This document shows, piece after piece, positions 1 to 10,904 of a DNA stretch of 64,000 nucleotides. Below the pieces are notes generated by a model that was given only the letters and a program-made list of their open reading frames with translations, was not told where the DNA came from and ran no database searches. This DNA comes from Ascarosepion bandense (taxonomy: Eukaryota; Mollusca; Cephalopoda; Sepiida; Sepiidae): contig JBBBDQ010000398.1 of assembly GCA_037127315.1 (NCBI GenBank), forward strand, positions 4,261,001-4,325,000, read 5' to 3'. The position numbers and the translations under genes were made by a program. Numbering within the stretch: the stretch's first letter is position 1; the number at the start of each line of letters is the position of its first letter.

Positions 1-277
1 GCATTTTATCATGGAACAATTTAATCGTTAATTAAAAAAAAATGTCATATAAATAACGGAAATACACATCGGATTTATTAGATTAAATTCCTCAATGGAA
101 TCCAACCAAGATATTTGCAAAAATGCGTCCCAAAGAAGAACCCATTTAACAAAATAATTTGTCTGTACATCACGCCGTCGAAACTAAATTCAATGGTCTT
201 CGTTGCAAATTGCATCAGTTCCACAAATATCTCCTCAAGAAAAAGTGGGAGATGACAACTGAATACAGTATAAGACA

Positions 278-317
<40 letters not shown>

Positions 318-700
318 AAACGAAAGGGACGTAGGTAAAAATGCTAGAAATATCATAAGAATGTATAAATTTGCTGGTTAATGGATAACGCTGTTTGAAG
401 TCAGAAAACTCAAATGAATCATTAAAACAGCACTTCTTGTACCTTTCCGAAACAGGCTGTAATATGGTCACAAACGATTTAACCAGGTCATATTAAGAAG
501 ACCCAATCATAGATAAAGTAAGTTCCAATGGAACGCTATCTTTATGTTTCTTGGGCAAACCAGAGAGACGAAAACGAATAGAGCCCGTGGTTCTAATTTC
601 ATTAGAAATTGCAACGGTAAGACCGTACTACTAATAATATATTTTTTAAGACTTTATTATATTCAGCACTTTTTGTATATGATATATTAATAAGGTTTAT
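1..700 (-). pseudogene. Penelope-like element reverse transcriptase, broken, runs off left edge
   Basis: Read on the minus strand, this is a Penelope-like (PLE) reverse transcriptase. From 5' to 3' it shows a GLPKKHK motif and RFRLSGLPK context near 540-580, LSMIGSS near 500, a palm A-like SYDISSIFTYVPF near 330-380, VELMQFATK plus FSFDGVMYRQI near 160-220, a frameshifted GSSLGRIFANILVGF near 85-140, and a domain C-like YFRYLYD at about 45-75. PLE RTs copy RNA at exposed 3' ends and normally carry YVDD here, so YLYD has lost a catalytic aspartate. An in-frame stop follows LSMIGSS, and a (TA)n run interrupts the palm. The remainder of the RT and the GIY-YIG domain would lie left of the window. 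It is dead as a gene. Confidence 0.8.
281..314. repeat. (TA)17 microsatellite inside the PLE RT
   Basis: A perfect TA run sits between the palm A-like segment and the VELMQFATK segment of the PLE reverse transcriptase. It was therefore gained or expanded after the element inserted. Confidence 0.97.
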
Positions 701-812
701 TTTTAAGTTGATGTTTTAAAATGCAGTATATGCGCCTGATGCGTATTTTCTTGAATTCTTGACAAAAAATTCACGTAATTATTTTGCCGAACGGAAACGG
801 AATAAGACCACT
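636..812 (+). repeat. Direct repeat of about 175 bp, copy A
   Basis: This segment shares long blocks in the same order with 1618-1784, including a TTTTTGTATATG block, a GCAGTATAT block, GAATTCTTGAC, TCACGTAATTATTT and TTGCCGAACGGAAAC. The copies are clearly diverged. They lie about 980 bp apart in direct orientation. I see no LTR-type TG...CA ends or primer-binding site, so the family is unassigned. Confidence 0.75.
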
Positions 813-954
813 CATAGTAGAAACATGGGTAACGTAAAACCTCGTTTACAAATGGCAAATATTCAAAAGTTCTACAATGTAATTGTATTGAACACGTTTT
901 AATACAAATGTGCACTTGCCTAATTTTATCATGGCCCAAAATTACGTAATTAAG

Positions 955-956
<2 letters not shown>

Positions 957-1002
<46 letters not shown>
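957..1002. repeat. (TA)23 microsatellite
   Basis: Uninterrupted AT dinucleotide run. Confidence 0.98.
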
Positions 1003-1004
<2 letters not shown>

Positions 1005-1617
1005 TGAGACATATAGTCTTAATACATAGGAAATCTCATTATCTGTACTTTTTTCTACCACCGCAAGTTAAAAAGAGTTTCGTCGAAGAAAGAAAATGAA
1101 TTGACTTCTTTTTCTCTGTTATGTTAAGAAGGTGTACTTGATAAAAATATAAGATGCATCACGCTTGATTGAATGCTTAAATAGTAAATGTGTTATAACT
1201 GACGGCAATGGAAACTTATTGCATTGAGTTAATGTGAATCTTGCAAAACTTTGCATCACACATGATGAAAATCATATTGAAGTTTTCATTGTTTAATATT
1301 TTAATTTAATAAAATATTGTTGAACATTTAATTTCTTGGCATTTATGTGTCAAGACATTAAAAACACCCTGCATAAATAATTGCATGAAGAAAAACCTTA
1401 ATTCAGTCTGATAAAGTCTTTTTAGATGTCGAAACGATTTCAATACAATTTTTCCAGTTCGTCATTCAATTAACCAGCATATATTTTATACATTTTTTGC
1501 CTGTGGGAGAAATGGTTTTCTTCAATATTTTTATATTCACGCTAATTTTAAATTTTGATATTTCTTTCCTCGGGAGAAATCTTGATTTTTAAATTATTTT
1601 TTTCTAAACATTCAACT
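1003..1617. other. No recognisable feature
   Basis: AT-rich sequence between the two direct-repeat copies. I see no coding, RNA or repeat signature in it. Confidence 0.6.
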
Positions 1618-1784
1618 AAAAAATATATTTTTTATAACTTTGTTATATTCAAAACTTTTTGTATATGTTATATTAATAATGTTTATTTTTATGTTAATGC
1701 AGTATATTTGCCTGGTGCGTATTTATTTGAATTCTTGACCAAATATCACGTAATTATTTTTGCCGAACGGAAACAGAATAAATA
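1618..1784 (+). repeat. Direct repeat of about 175 bp, copy B
   Basis: Second copy of the repeat at 636-812, same orientation, with substitutions and small indels throughout. The shared blocks end at TTGCCGAACGGAAAC. Confidence 0.75.
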
Positions 1785-2365
1785 TTCATTTTTAATAAAT
1801 ATACGTGAATAATTTCCTTTAATGATAAGTTTACCAGTGAAAAAGATTTATAGAATTTAGATAGGATAAATAAATGCGTAGTTTTAGGTTCCTTTTAAAA
1901 GGAGGAAGAATTGTCTCATACGTGGCATTAATTCCCGGAAAAAAATGGTCAGGTTTTTTCAAAGTAGAAGACTTTTACCCGTATGTAGTCCTGTAGCGAA
2001 TATTACCTTTGGCTGACTTAGTCAGACATTTGCTACGTTTCTTTTTTTATACTGTTGTTTCACTACTACAAGCACCAAGAACCACTCGAGGTAGATTATT
2101 AATGAATTAGATTCTTGCAAATGCGTAAGAAGAAGGATAAATTGGCAAATATTATAAGGATATGTAGTATAGAAAAAAGTTGACCTTAGACATAATGAAT
2201 ATTGTGGTAATCAGAAAACCATGCTTTGGAGTGTGTTCTACAACGTGAAGTTCTGGAAAATAAGCTGTTTGAGATTAACATTTTCTATAAGAAAATACAT
2301 TTGAAGGGAATATTTGACGCCATGAGCGTGATACGACAGATCCTAGCTGTGGAGGTGGTCTATCT
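1785..2365. other. No gene; one small hairpin
   Basis: AT-rich. The only structure noted is a short palindromic region at 1993-2036, with GTAGC and GCTAC outside and CTGACT and AGTCAG inside. Nothing else is recognisable. Confidence 0.55.
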
Positions 2366-2632
2366 ATGAAACGTAAACGAAGTTCCTGGGAAACGTAATG
2401 AGGAAGGAAGTCCCAGAGAATTTAATGATCACAAGTCGTATAGAAGAAAGGAGAGACAGGGGAAAGTAGCGCGAGATGTACTTGTTAGGTCTGAGTAAAT
2501 GAATGGCGGAGCGTGTCTTAGAAAAGATACCAAGAGAAAAAATCTTGAGAGCTACAAGAGACGGAGACAAGTGGAAGTCCATGATCGTCTACGTCCTGAA
2601 GGGACATGGCACATGAAGAAGAAGAACACCTC
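2366..2632 (+). mobile_element. RTE-like LINE, 3' end fragment
   Basis: The translated remnant follows the C-terminal tail of an RTE/BovB-like endonuclease-reverse transcriptase family that recurs in this window: KFLG, a basic KR.RGKQR-like block, and a terminal W(K)SMIVYVLKGHGT-like block. It ends at a short GAAGAAGAAGAA tail, as other copies do. It is heavily 5' truncated and contains no catalytic domain. Sister copies lie at 5310-6252, 12966-14040, 18019-18985, 40091-40612 and 44215-44475. Confidence 0.75.
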
Positions 2633-2817
2633 TGAATATTTACCAAATAAATTATGGCAGAGTATCTAGAGATCAACAATGATTCATTAGTTGGAAAGGG
2701 GTTACAGGGTAGATAGATAAATGTCCGACCCTTTTTGCTATACGTTTAATTGTCCGCGTGTTACAATAAATTTCTTTTAACAAAAGGATGTCTCCATTCA
2801 GAACGTTTATGTCTGTT
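2633..2817. other. No recognisable feature
   Basis: Short AT-rich gap between the RTE-like tail and the next LINE fragment. Confidence 0.5.
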
Positions 2818-3255
2818 TTGTTTTTTTGCTTTTGTTTTTTTTAATCACCACAAGCACCACTAGTGCGCCGTGAGTTACAGTTAGAAAAAAACAGGTACTG
2901 AGGAAAGGATAAACGATTCAAGAAGATAGAAAATGGCATTTGAGGTTGCATCTAAAATTTGGTGATTGTAGCAGTCATGGAAGTAAGTAAAAGGAAGTTC
3001 GACAAGCTGGAAATGTGAGAAAAGAAACTATTCGAGTAGAAGTACTGGTTAAATTTAACTGTCTATACTGTAAAATGGAGAGAACTAGATGTTAGTCTTG
3101 TATTACGCTTAAATTCACGTGGTCAAGGCACCAGGGACAAAAAATCTTGTCAAGCAGTTTCTGTGAAAATATTTGTAGAAGAATCAGAGGGAAGTCACAT
3201 CACATGACTGAAATCGAGATGCCAAGGCAGGACTGATTACATTTCAGATCGTTTT
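2818..3255 (-). mobile_element. Jockey-like LINE, 3' end fragment
   Basis: On the minus strand the sequence ends in GTGATTAAAAAAAA and contains blocks shared with the minus-strand copy at 34108-34985, such as the segment around 3165-3215 reading ATATTTGTAGAAG...GGGAAG and the AAAAGAAACT block near 3020. These correspond to the C-terminal NVASLCLFYKY and NSFF...LWNSLP region of the family. The copy is strongly diverged, 5' truncated and non-coding. Confidence 0.7.
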
Positions 3256-4356
3256 TTTTATTTTTACAGGAAGATGTTGTAATTGCTTATTTTATGCAAG
3301 TGCTTTAGGCAAAATTACAAACACTTCACTATATACGACATATAACTGATGAAGGTTACAGAATTGATAAGTCGAGTGTGGTTGAAGGCCAAGATGCATA
3401 TAATCGTACAGCTATTTTTTTAATTCAAAACATTTGTCAACTAAGAAAGTAAGCAAAAGACTTCTGATGATTATGTTATATTGAAGAAAGCATTAGGAGT
3501 ATTTCAATCCATATGTTTTTCATATAGAAGCGAAACGTAATACAAAACATGTTCCGTTTTTAATGTCTTGAGTAAAAATTAGGACAAAGATACGTTGTTT
3601 AAATTTTTATGTCGTCATAAAAATAGCTCTCTTCCCTGTCAGGGTCTAGTTGTCACATATGAGTAATTTGCTCCGATGAAGAAAAAAAAAACATATTGGA
3701 GCGAGATTGGCTAATCAGTTTTGTACAATTTTTAAAGTTTTTTAATTTAAATGTAGGTCTGTGATTGAACCACCTGGTCTTAAATGTGTCTTTGGCTGAT
3801 CCTAATAACTTTTGCTTTGACTATTTAAGTAATGTACTTTTACTTTCCAAATCACTTATTTTGTATTACGGATTCATTGAAGTGGCCAAAATCTAATGTT
3901 TAATAATAAAAAACCTATAATCCAATTTGCTGTTATAAATTATTGTCTACCCATTTAAAAATCTATAATACCACTATGTATCTCATCCAGAATAAATGGA
4001 AAAGTGACATTTCTAGACACTACGTTATCCTGCTTGCTTTCACGACCCAAATGTTAAAACTCCATGGTTACAAGATTCTCATTTTTTATTAAACAATATT
4101 GATACACCTAAAGTATTTTCTTGAACTACTACTCCCTAATTTTCTAAATAAGTATTAATTCACCTTTTATTTTCAAAATAAGTCCTTTTCACCATTTATT
4201 TTAAGATATCACTTGAAGAAAAACAGTATTGTTCTGAAACAAGTACATTTTTGTAGTGATATAATGGTATATAAACCATTGTATTAATAAAATTACAATA
4301 TTAAGCTCTAATCTGTATCGAGCATTCTTTATATAAGTAAAAGCTTGAACAGTGAG

Positions 4357-4361
<5 letters not shown>
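3256..4361. other. AT-rich, no recognisable feature
   Basis: About 1.1 kb without a coding signature on either strand, without tandem structure and without matches to the repeat families seen elsewhere in the window. Confidence 0.55.

Positions 4362-4388
<27 letters not shown>
4362..4388. repeat. (TA)13 microsatellite
   Basis: Perfect TA run immediately upstream of the PLE N-terminal remnant. Confidence 0.97.
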
Positions 4389-4393
<5 letters not shown>

Positions 4394-4479
4394 GAAATAA
4401 TTTATATGAGCAAGCGAGAAACATAACACTAACACATTCCGTAAAAAATTCGTGGAACGATAACTGACAATAGCCAAAG

Positions 4480-4960
4480 AATAGATTTGCAATGTTAAAA
4501 CAGAAATTCAACGACACAAGTATATTCTACAAGATACAATGAGTACCACAGAATTAACAACTACCGAACATCATTTTAACCACGTTAACAACACGTTAGA
4601 AATTAACCAAAAACACAATATTAGTAAAAAACACTTTGCAATCTATATAAAGGAAAAATCTTATTACCTAATGGTAATTGTAACTTTGTAAACTTGTCCA
4701 ACGAAATACTCATTGACAATTAAATAGAATTCTCGAATATCGGCCTAGATAGCTATATCTCAATATGACCACATTCAAAAGAAAAATAAAATCGGAGTGA
4801 TCTTCCAATCTATCCAACAGTTAAGAACAGAAAATTTTACTACAGAATACTGAAATCTGAAAGATCTAAAAGCTGAAGGTTTAAAAATCAGTTCTCCACA
4901 CAACAAACAGAATAATATACTCACAAATAATATTAGCTGCCAGAATTAGTCACGTGCCAT
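4480..4960 (+). pseudogene. Penelope-like element N-terminal remnant
   Basis: The conceptual translation is interrupted by stops and one frameshift but keeps the order seen at PLE N-termini: a HHFNHV.N.LEINQKHNISK stretch, then NFVNLSNEILI, FSNIGLDSYIS, QYDHIQKKNKI, and a leucine/lysine block ending LKAEGLKISS. In intact PLEs this region precedes the RT. Here no RT follows; an RTE-like fragment begins about 350 bp downstream. A PLE C-terminal piece on the same strand lies at 7200-7640, so the two may be ends of one element. Assignment rests on recalled family pattern. Confidence 0.55.
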
Positions 4961-5309
4961 TTAAAAGTTATCATTTCATAATAATGAGATGAATATTTTT
5001 TTATAAGTGGCGCAATCTATATGACATGGCCGATACGTATTGAGTTATATTCCAAACACGGTGAGTACTTTGTGGATGTGTTCATAATTGATATATTTTT
5101 AGTATAATACACACACACATAAAGATATGTGTGTTTGTATGAATATATGTATGTGCAAACATATTAGAGAATTATTCAGAGAAAATTTAAAACAAAGAAA
5201 GAACGAAATATTAAGAAATGAAATAACTGCATATGCAGCTGAAAGGATAAGGAACATTCCGAAAAGCGATCAAAACTTTGTAATGTACACTAACATACAT
5301 TAAGACAGA
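4961..5309. other. No recognisable feature
   Basis: AT-rich, with a short (AC)n stretch near 5108-5120. No coding or repeat signature. Confidence 0.5.
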
Positions 5310-6252
5310 CGAAGATTTTCGGTGGGTTCTTCAGAAAATATTAATTCCAGTGATTCTAGCAGATATACAAAAGATAGAAAGGGGCGTAAGGCAAGGATAT
5401 GTATTTTCACCTGATCTATTTAACTTGTAAAACAAGACTATTCTGGGGACCCTAGATGTTATGCCAGGATTCATCATCAGGGGCCACAATTTGAACAACT
5501 TAAGGCACGCAGATAATACGGTGCTAATTGCAGACACGTAAAGGAAACTACAAGACGTCCTACAGAAGTGACAAAAAAGACTACAAATAAATTCCAAGAA
5601 AACCGAATGCATGGTCATTAGCAAAAAGAGCAAATACAGGTGGGGGATACTAAAATCAAGCAGGTAAAAAAATTAAATACCTGGGTTATAACAGAATACT
5701 GAAAATGGGACTTAAAGATCCGAAGATGAATTGGCATGGTGAAGGACACGTTCCAGAAGCTGAGTAAAGTATTAAGAAACAGGAAACTTTCACTACAAAC
5801 AAGGAAGAGAGTACTGGATTGCGATGTGATGTCAGTTCTTCAGTATGGCAGTGAATGCTGGACAATATCATCAAAGATAATTGAGAAAAAACTTAAAGAT
5901 TATACAGTATGATTGTACGAATATTATAGATTGATCATGTCAGCAATGATGAGGTTAAAGAAAGGATAGAAAGGCAAAGGAAATTAATACTGAACATCAG
6001 GAAGAGAAAACTGACATTTCTGGGACATGCAATGAAGAAGGAGGCTTGGAGAAACAGATATACCAGATAGAGGGAAAAAGATAGAGGAAAGCAGCGGATA
6101 ACATATTTGAATGGCCTGAGCAGGTGGATGTCGGAACGGGAATTGAGTGGTGTTGCAGGAAAAAAGTGAACTAAGAGCCACCAGGACTAAGGAGACGTGG
6201 GAGGCTATGATCGCTTACGTATGAAAGAACAAGGCACATAGAAGAAGAAGAT
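5310..6252 (+). mobile_element. RTE-like LINE, RT palm to 3' end, broken
   Basis: Plus-strand remnant of the RTE-like family. The palm reads KIERGVRQGYVFSPDLFN, then IRGHNLNNLRHADNTVLIAD, where the catalytic YADD has become HADN, followed by KKTECMVISKK near 5590-5630. The C-terminal part continues through MLDNI, LTFLGHAM and a terminal REARE...AYV block to a GAAGAAGAAG tail at about 6240-6252. Stops and frameshifts are frequent. The upstream boundary is approximate. There is no endonuclease domain, as expected for a 5'-truncated insertion. Confidence 0.8.
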
Positions 6253-7199
6253 GATTCTGATGACGCTAGTTTTGGTCTTGTCCGTTTATCTGCTTATCTA
6301 TCTATATGTTACTTGAAAGTACAGAGTGCAGTTTTCATGATATTTTAGTTGTTTTTTTTCGATATTTTTCAACTATTTTCGTGATTGCTGTTGTATATAT
6401 AAATAATAATATCGGCTTTCATAAACCATTTTTATTTTTTTTTACTATGTCAGTATTATCGTTATTCAAATATTGTGTCATCCTGAGTCATGTCACTTTT
6501 AGAATATAATCTATCTTCATTAAGTAAACATGAAAATGAAAAATCGCTGACCAAAGACAAACTGTATATACGTGCCCGTTTCTGCATAAACACATCTTTT
6601 TCGGAATACATGATTACATTCATAATGTTGGTATACCAATTATTATGTAAAAATATATATATGCTTAAATTTGTGTATTTAGGCAGCAAATTTTCTTTTA
6701 AACATGACAGATTAAATAAATTGCGAACAGTATGTTTGCTTATTTTTAATAAAATCCGTTCATACAACGGATAATTTTTTGGGTATTACAATAAAAAATG
6801 TCAGAAATGAGCTGTAACGTTGACAGATGTTATTTTCATTCATTTCTTAAGGTACCCAAGTACTTTCAAACACTTTCCAAGGTCATCTTCAGGGATGTGA
6901 ATTATGGTAACAAATTTAACATTACTACAGTTCTGGGTAAACTATTTTTGGTATTAATTACTACGTCAATTAACAGAAGCAGATATGAAAACTGTAGTAA
7001 TGTTCTAAAATGTTTGTAGAAAGAACAGTTTTTTCATGCTTTAACAGGTGCATGACCATGATATTACAACATATAAAAAAATTCCATTTTAGATAATTTT
7101 CACATTCTAATGAACGCTAGCTATTTTTCAATCGTTATATATGAAGCAGAAAAGTTTACAGTAATTTTTAGCAACACAGTTTTCCGGTTACATTTTACC
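6253..7199. other. No gene; one 15 bp inverted repeat
   Basis: AT-rich. A perfect 15 bp inverted repeat (6918-6932 and 6990-7004, arm AACATTACTACAGTT) could form a stem with a 57 nt loop. Nothing else is recognisable. Confidence 0.6.
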
Positions 7200-7640
7200 T
7201 ACACTAAACATTTTCAACAAAAACAATGTTAAAGTCAATTATAATTACGTTAAGAATATAGATAAACCTATTACACTACATAATATATCAAACAAATACT
7301 TAGTCCACCTGAATAATAACAGTTACCCTACGGCTAATAATAATGACCATTCTTAAAATAATTGCAACTGCTGAAAAAATAAGGCCTGCCCACTGAATGT
7401 CCAATGTATGTCCAAAAGCATGTAGAGCTAGCATCCATTCAAATGATGATGATGGTAAATTTTACTTTGGATCGACTGCTTACACGTGGAAATTTAGATT
7501 TAACAACCACATCTTCTCTTCAAATAAGAGTAAATACAGCAAAACCACTGCTTTATCCATATATCTTTGGAAATTAAAACCCAATCATTACCTGAAATAT
7601 TGTCACTAAATCCGAATTTGACAATGAAAAAGGAAAGAGA
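7200..7640 (+). pseudogene. Penelope-like element C-terminus with GIY-YIG endonuclease
   Basis: A broken translation gives the PLE linker, with FNKNNVKVNYNYVKN near 7215-7260 and a cysteine cluster NCNC...KACPLNVQC near 7360-7410. After that comes GKFYFGSTAYTWKFRFNNH and SKYSKTTALS.Y.W.LK at about 7455-7580. The latter matches the GIY-YIG nuclease of PLEs, where K.Y.G.T...F..R..NH and TALSKY.W.LK are hallmarks. The nuclease nicks target DNA. The first strand of the GIY-YIG signature is damaged by stops. PLEs are the only retroelements I know to pair this RT with this nuclease, so the identification is fairly firm. Confidence 0.78.
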
Positions 7641-7811
7641 TTTACTTCATGCCTTTTAAAAATAATTGTCATTTTAAACAATATAAATAACCTTAATCTA
7701 CTTAACTAAAAAGCGAGTTAATGACCATATGCTTCTACAGAAAAAGAACTTAAATTCTTAGACACCGATTGATACAGATTCTCCTATAAGTTTGCCTCTT
7801 TCTTCTTCACT

Positions 7812-7866
7812 CCTTTCTTTCTTTCTTTTTTCTTTCTTACTTTCTTTCTTTCTTTCTTTCTTTATT
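7812..7866 (+). repeat. (TTTC)n simple repeat
   Basis: Imperfect CTTT/TTTC tetranucleotide run. Confidence 0.95.
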
Positions 7867-8340
7867 TCGTTTTCCCGCAAATATTACTATTAATAATTAT
7901 GAATTACGCGCCTTCGATTTCATCTCGATGTATTTTAACATTTTTCAATATAAAAACTTTATTTTATAATTTTACTTTTAAGATTTTAATTTCATTTAAT
8001 ATTTGTCAATATAAGTTTTACTCTTGTTATTAAAAAGTAGCAACCTAACTTTAAAAGATTGATCTCTTATAAACATCGAGTGAACATAATTCAAATCTAT
8101 TAAACAATCAGTTCGTAATATACACCTGACGATGGCATTACTCATGAAATTTCAAGTCCTGCCATCGACGTAGGACAATCTACACCGCATGCTGAGGTAT
8201 AGAATTTGTGTAAAGATAAAAAATGGACTCCGAATCCAATATTGAGAAATAGCGAAAAGACGAACATTACTACAAACTACACACTACTGGAAGTTATGGA
8301 GGTCAATGATTGCTCACCCCATGACAAGACGTCACCTATT
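7867..8340. other. No recognisable feature
   Basis: AT-rich spacer between the TTTC repeat and the 100 bp tandem array. I checked a CTGACGA near 8130 as a possible hammerhead core; the helices do not form. Confidence 0.5.
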
Positions 8341-8352
8341 TAAGAAAAATAA

Positions 8353-8390
8353 AATATGCTCTCTAGCATTGAATATGCTCTCTAGCATTG
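8353..8390 (+). repeat. 19 bp tandem duplication
   Basis: ATATGCTCTCTAGCATTG followed by A or G occurs twice head to tail (8353-8371 and 8372-8390), differing only at the last base. It lies just before the 100 bp array. Confidence 0.9.
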
Positions 8391-8422
8391 GGTTTAATTT
8401 TCTGTAAGGGATGTTTAATCTT

Positions 8423-8722
8423 GGATTACGATCTTGAAATATAACTTATAATTTCAACTTGTGGTCGATTTCCAATTTTTCGTCAAAGTTAATGTAATAG
8501 AAAAACTAAGTTGAAAAATTAAGGATTAGCATCTTAGAGAAGAGCTTATAAATTTAACCTATGGTCGACTTCGGATTTTTCTTCAAAGTCAAGATAGTAC
8601 AAAAACACAGCTAGAAACTTAAGGATTACTATCTTACAGGAGAACTTATAAATTCAACCTGTGCTCAACTTCCGATTCTTCGTCAAATTCAAGGTAAAAG
8701 AAAAGCAAAACTGAAAACTTAA
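8423..8722 (+). repeat. Tandem repeat, 3 x 100 bp
   Basis: Three units start with GGATTA at 8423, 8523 and 8623, an exact 100 bp spacing. Each has ATCTT, CTTATAA, TTCAACC/TTTAACC, TCGTC or TTCTTC, and ends near ACTTAA. Units are diverged internally but keep register. No reading frame is conserved. Confidence 0.9.
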
Positions 8723-9423
8723 CGACGCTCCACAGGAAGAAATATATTGCAGCATTCAACTTCCATCGATTTCCTTACCGATTGAGGCAAGATGTCTTAA
8801 CTATAAGCATGTTGACAAACGGAATAAAATAAGTGTCAGACTACAGTGGCATTTGGACAGAGCTGAAAGAAAAACTTCATTGGAAATTCTCGCCTGGACG
8901 ACAAATTTTACAGGTACTAAAAGTTACCTAAGCAACTCTGGAAGGAATAGTAATTGAACTTACTCATTGTAGTGGCACCAAAATCCCAATCAAAGCCATC
9001 ACTCAGAAAAAAATAAAAGCGTGTGCATATATAGCCAAATGTTTTGGGAACTCTATTTAATGTAGGTATAAATACGGTACAAGGATTACTGCCTGCAACA
9101 TTCTTCCTAACAACATAAAATCTCACCACTTGCTATATTGTGATACAATAGGTTTCACTCGATTGGTTGATGCATCCACATATTCAGGTGAAGTATAAAT
9201 AATTTTATCTTGGCTGGCAGTTTCATGATTATGAAAACAACACCAGCTGTCGAAAAGTATAAAATAAAGAAAAATCGTAGAAATCAAGTGCCAATTGGCC
9301 GGAATGTAGATAATTTCAGGCATGTGCATATAGAATCAGGTAGACAGTTGAATAGATTCCTAGTCGGAGTCAGTGTTGCTATCGGGGTAACAAGATATGC
9401 AGATTCTTGCTGGCTGACGAGAA
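8723..9423. other. No recognisable feature
   Basis: No coding or repeat signature. The last 60 bases might be a decayed 5S-like head of the SINE that follows (a TCGGG...TGGCTGAC...GAATA order), but this is too weak to annotate. Confidence 0.45.
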
Positions 9424-9590
9424 TATGTGCGTTATGGTGCAGTGGATATCGGCTCAGAACGAGAAATCAGAGAGCAGAGTTCGAATTCTTGTTGAATTCG
9501 TTGCATTCACTCAAGCGTAAATACCTTTGAGAAAGGTATCAATGCGTCTTTTCTTTCTCCAGTTATGGGTTAAATAGTGTAACAAATTAG
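9424..9590 (+). mobile_element. tRNA-derived SINE
   Basis: A tRNA-like head has a box A-like GGTGCAGTGGATATC near 9436-9450 and a box B-like GAGTTCGAATTC at 9478-9489. The tail contains TTTCTCCAGTTATGGGTTAAATA. The same tail is found at the end of the minus-strand SINEs at 35791-36064 and 36598-36760, defining one family. Such elements are transcribed by RNA polymerase III from the internal boxes and mobilised by a LINE. Confidence 0.8.
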
Positions 9591-10904
9591 TTTGTATTTC
9601 CTTGGGTGGTAGCCAGTCTACTTCAGAAAACAATGTAAACCTACTGCGTGAAAATCATTTTCCCAGTCAGTCATGTCTCTTTGAAGACGTGTTCGCTTCA
9701 ACGTGTATCACGTATGACACTTAATTGACTGACTGGCGGTAATATCTTGTCCGTTATATGGTCATAAGAAAAACAGAATTAGCTGCTACGATGTCCAAAC
9801 TGTCACAGACAATGTCAGTTGAAAGCAATAATAAAAAAGAAACCTAGTGCATTAAAACCAAGTTTAGTCTTTTCTTTCTTCCCCTGTACGATAATACTTC
9901 TCCAGTTTTTTTTTTTTTTGTTTCATGCTGGACTTTTACTAGTTTTACTCAAACAAATTGGAATCAGTTGGCAAAGCAACTGTCTGATGGTGTTACGCGA
10001 TTTTTGCTTTTACTTATTTTTTGACCTTATCCAATACATGGTCTTTGGTGCTGAGGTGAGAATTGCATCGATTTTAGCCACGAAACCCAGACAACTGAAT
10101 CTTTCGTATTTTGCACTTGAGCTCAACGCAGCCGGAAACAAAAAAAAATTCATTATAAAAGTATAGACGAACTCGTCAGATCGAGAATTTCATATAACAC
10201 TAAAATGAAATGGCAGAAACATCTAAACTGTCAACGGAATACAACCAGCTTTTGTATATCAGGAATTACAAATCGCTCTTGGCAAACAAACCATGTAGGT
10301 TTTAGGTGGAACTTTGCATCTTCGAAAGTCATAATATAGCGCAACAGAAATACAAACGGTACTAAATTAAAAAAAAACTGTCATAAAATAAAAGAAATCA
10401 CATCACATCATATCGGAGTAGAGAAAGATGTCTTTTGAAACTAAACTGAGTATGAAGACATAAGGAAATATTATTAGAAACGTGAGAAATTGATTTTAAC
10501 TGCTACGTAATAACGAATCTAGTTCCATGCGAGTTAATACTAGGCACATCATCGGGAGTTAGTAGAGATCATTTTTATCAAAGAATGAAAGACCGGAAAT
10601 AAAAATAACGTCAAAAGTCTTGTGCCTTGCTTATGTTGTTTCGTATATAAGAAGCATATGGAAGCATATAAGAATTATAAAAACGGTTAGCCGAAAAAAA
10701 ACAACAAAAAAAAGAATTAAAACTGGAAAATACCAGTAAACCAATGAAATATTTGCGGAACTTATGCAAAAATATTTTCCCTCTTACGTTTAAAACAGTG
10801 AGACAGGCCATGTACGAACTATCAATATAACAGGAACATCAAACTTAAGCCAAAAAAAATTTAACGATCTTGGGAATGTAGTAAATAAACGACGGAAAAA
10901 ATAT
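9591..10904. other. No gene; one 11 bp inverted repeat
   Basis: A perfect inverted repeat CCAGTCAGTCA / TGACTGACTGG lies at 9663-9673 and 9726-9736. The open frame at 9819-10166 (+) is rich in hydrophobic residues and crosses a poly-T run. I do not recognise it and treat it as chance. No other signal. Confidence 0.5.

Noticed and set aside
8127..8170. CTGACGA as a hammerhead core
   Set aside because: Helix II does not pair, no cleavage triplet at the right place. The CGATGGCA/TGCCATCG pair is only a short palindrome.
9819..10166. 115-codon plus-strand open frame
   Set aside because: Crosses a poly-T run; unrecognised; hydrophobic composition follows from T-richness. The C-terminal third looks less random but matched nothing I could name.
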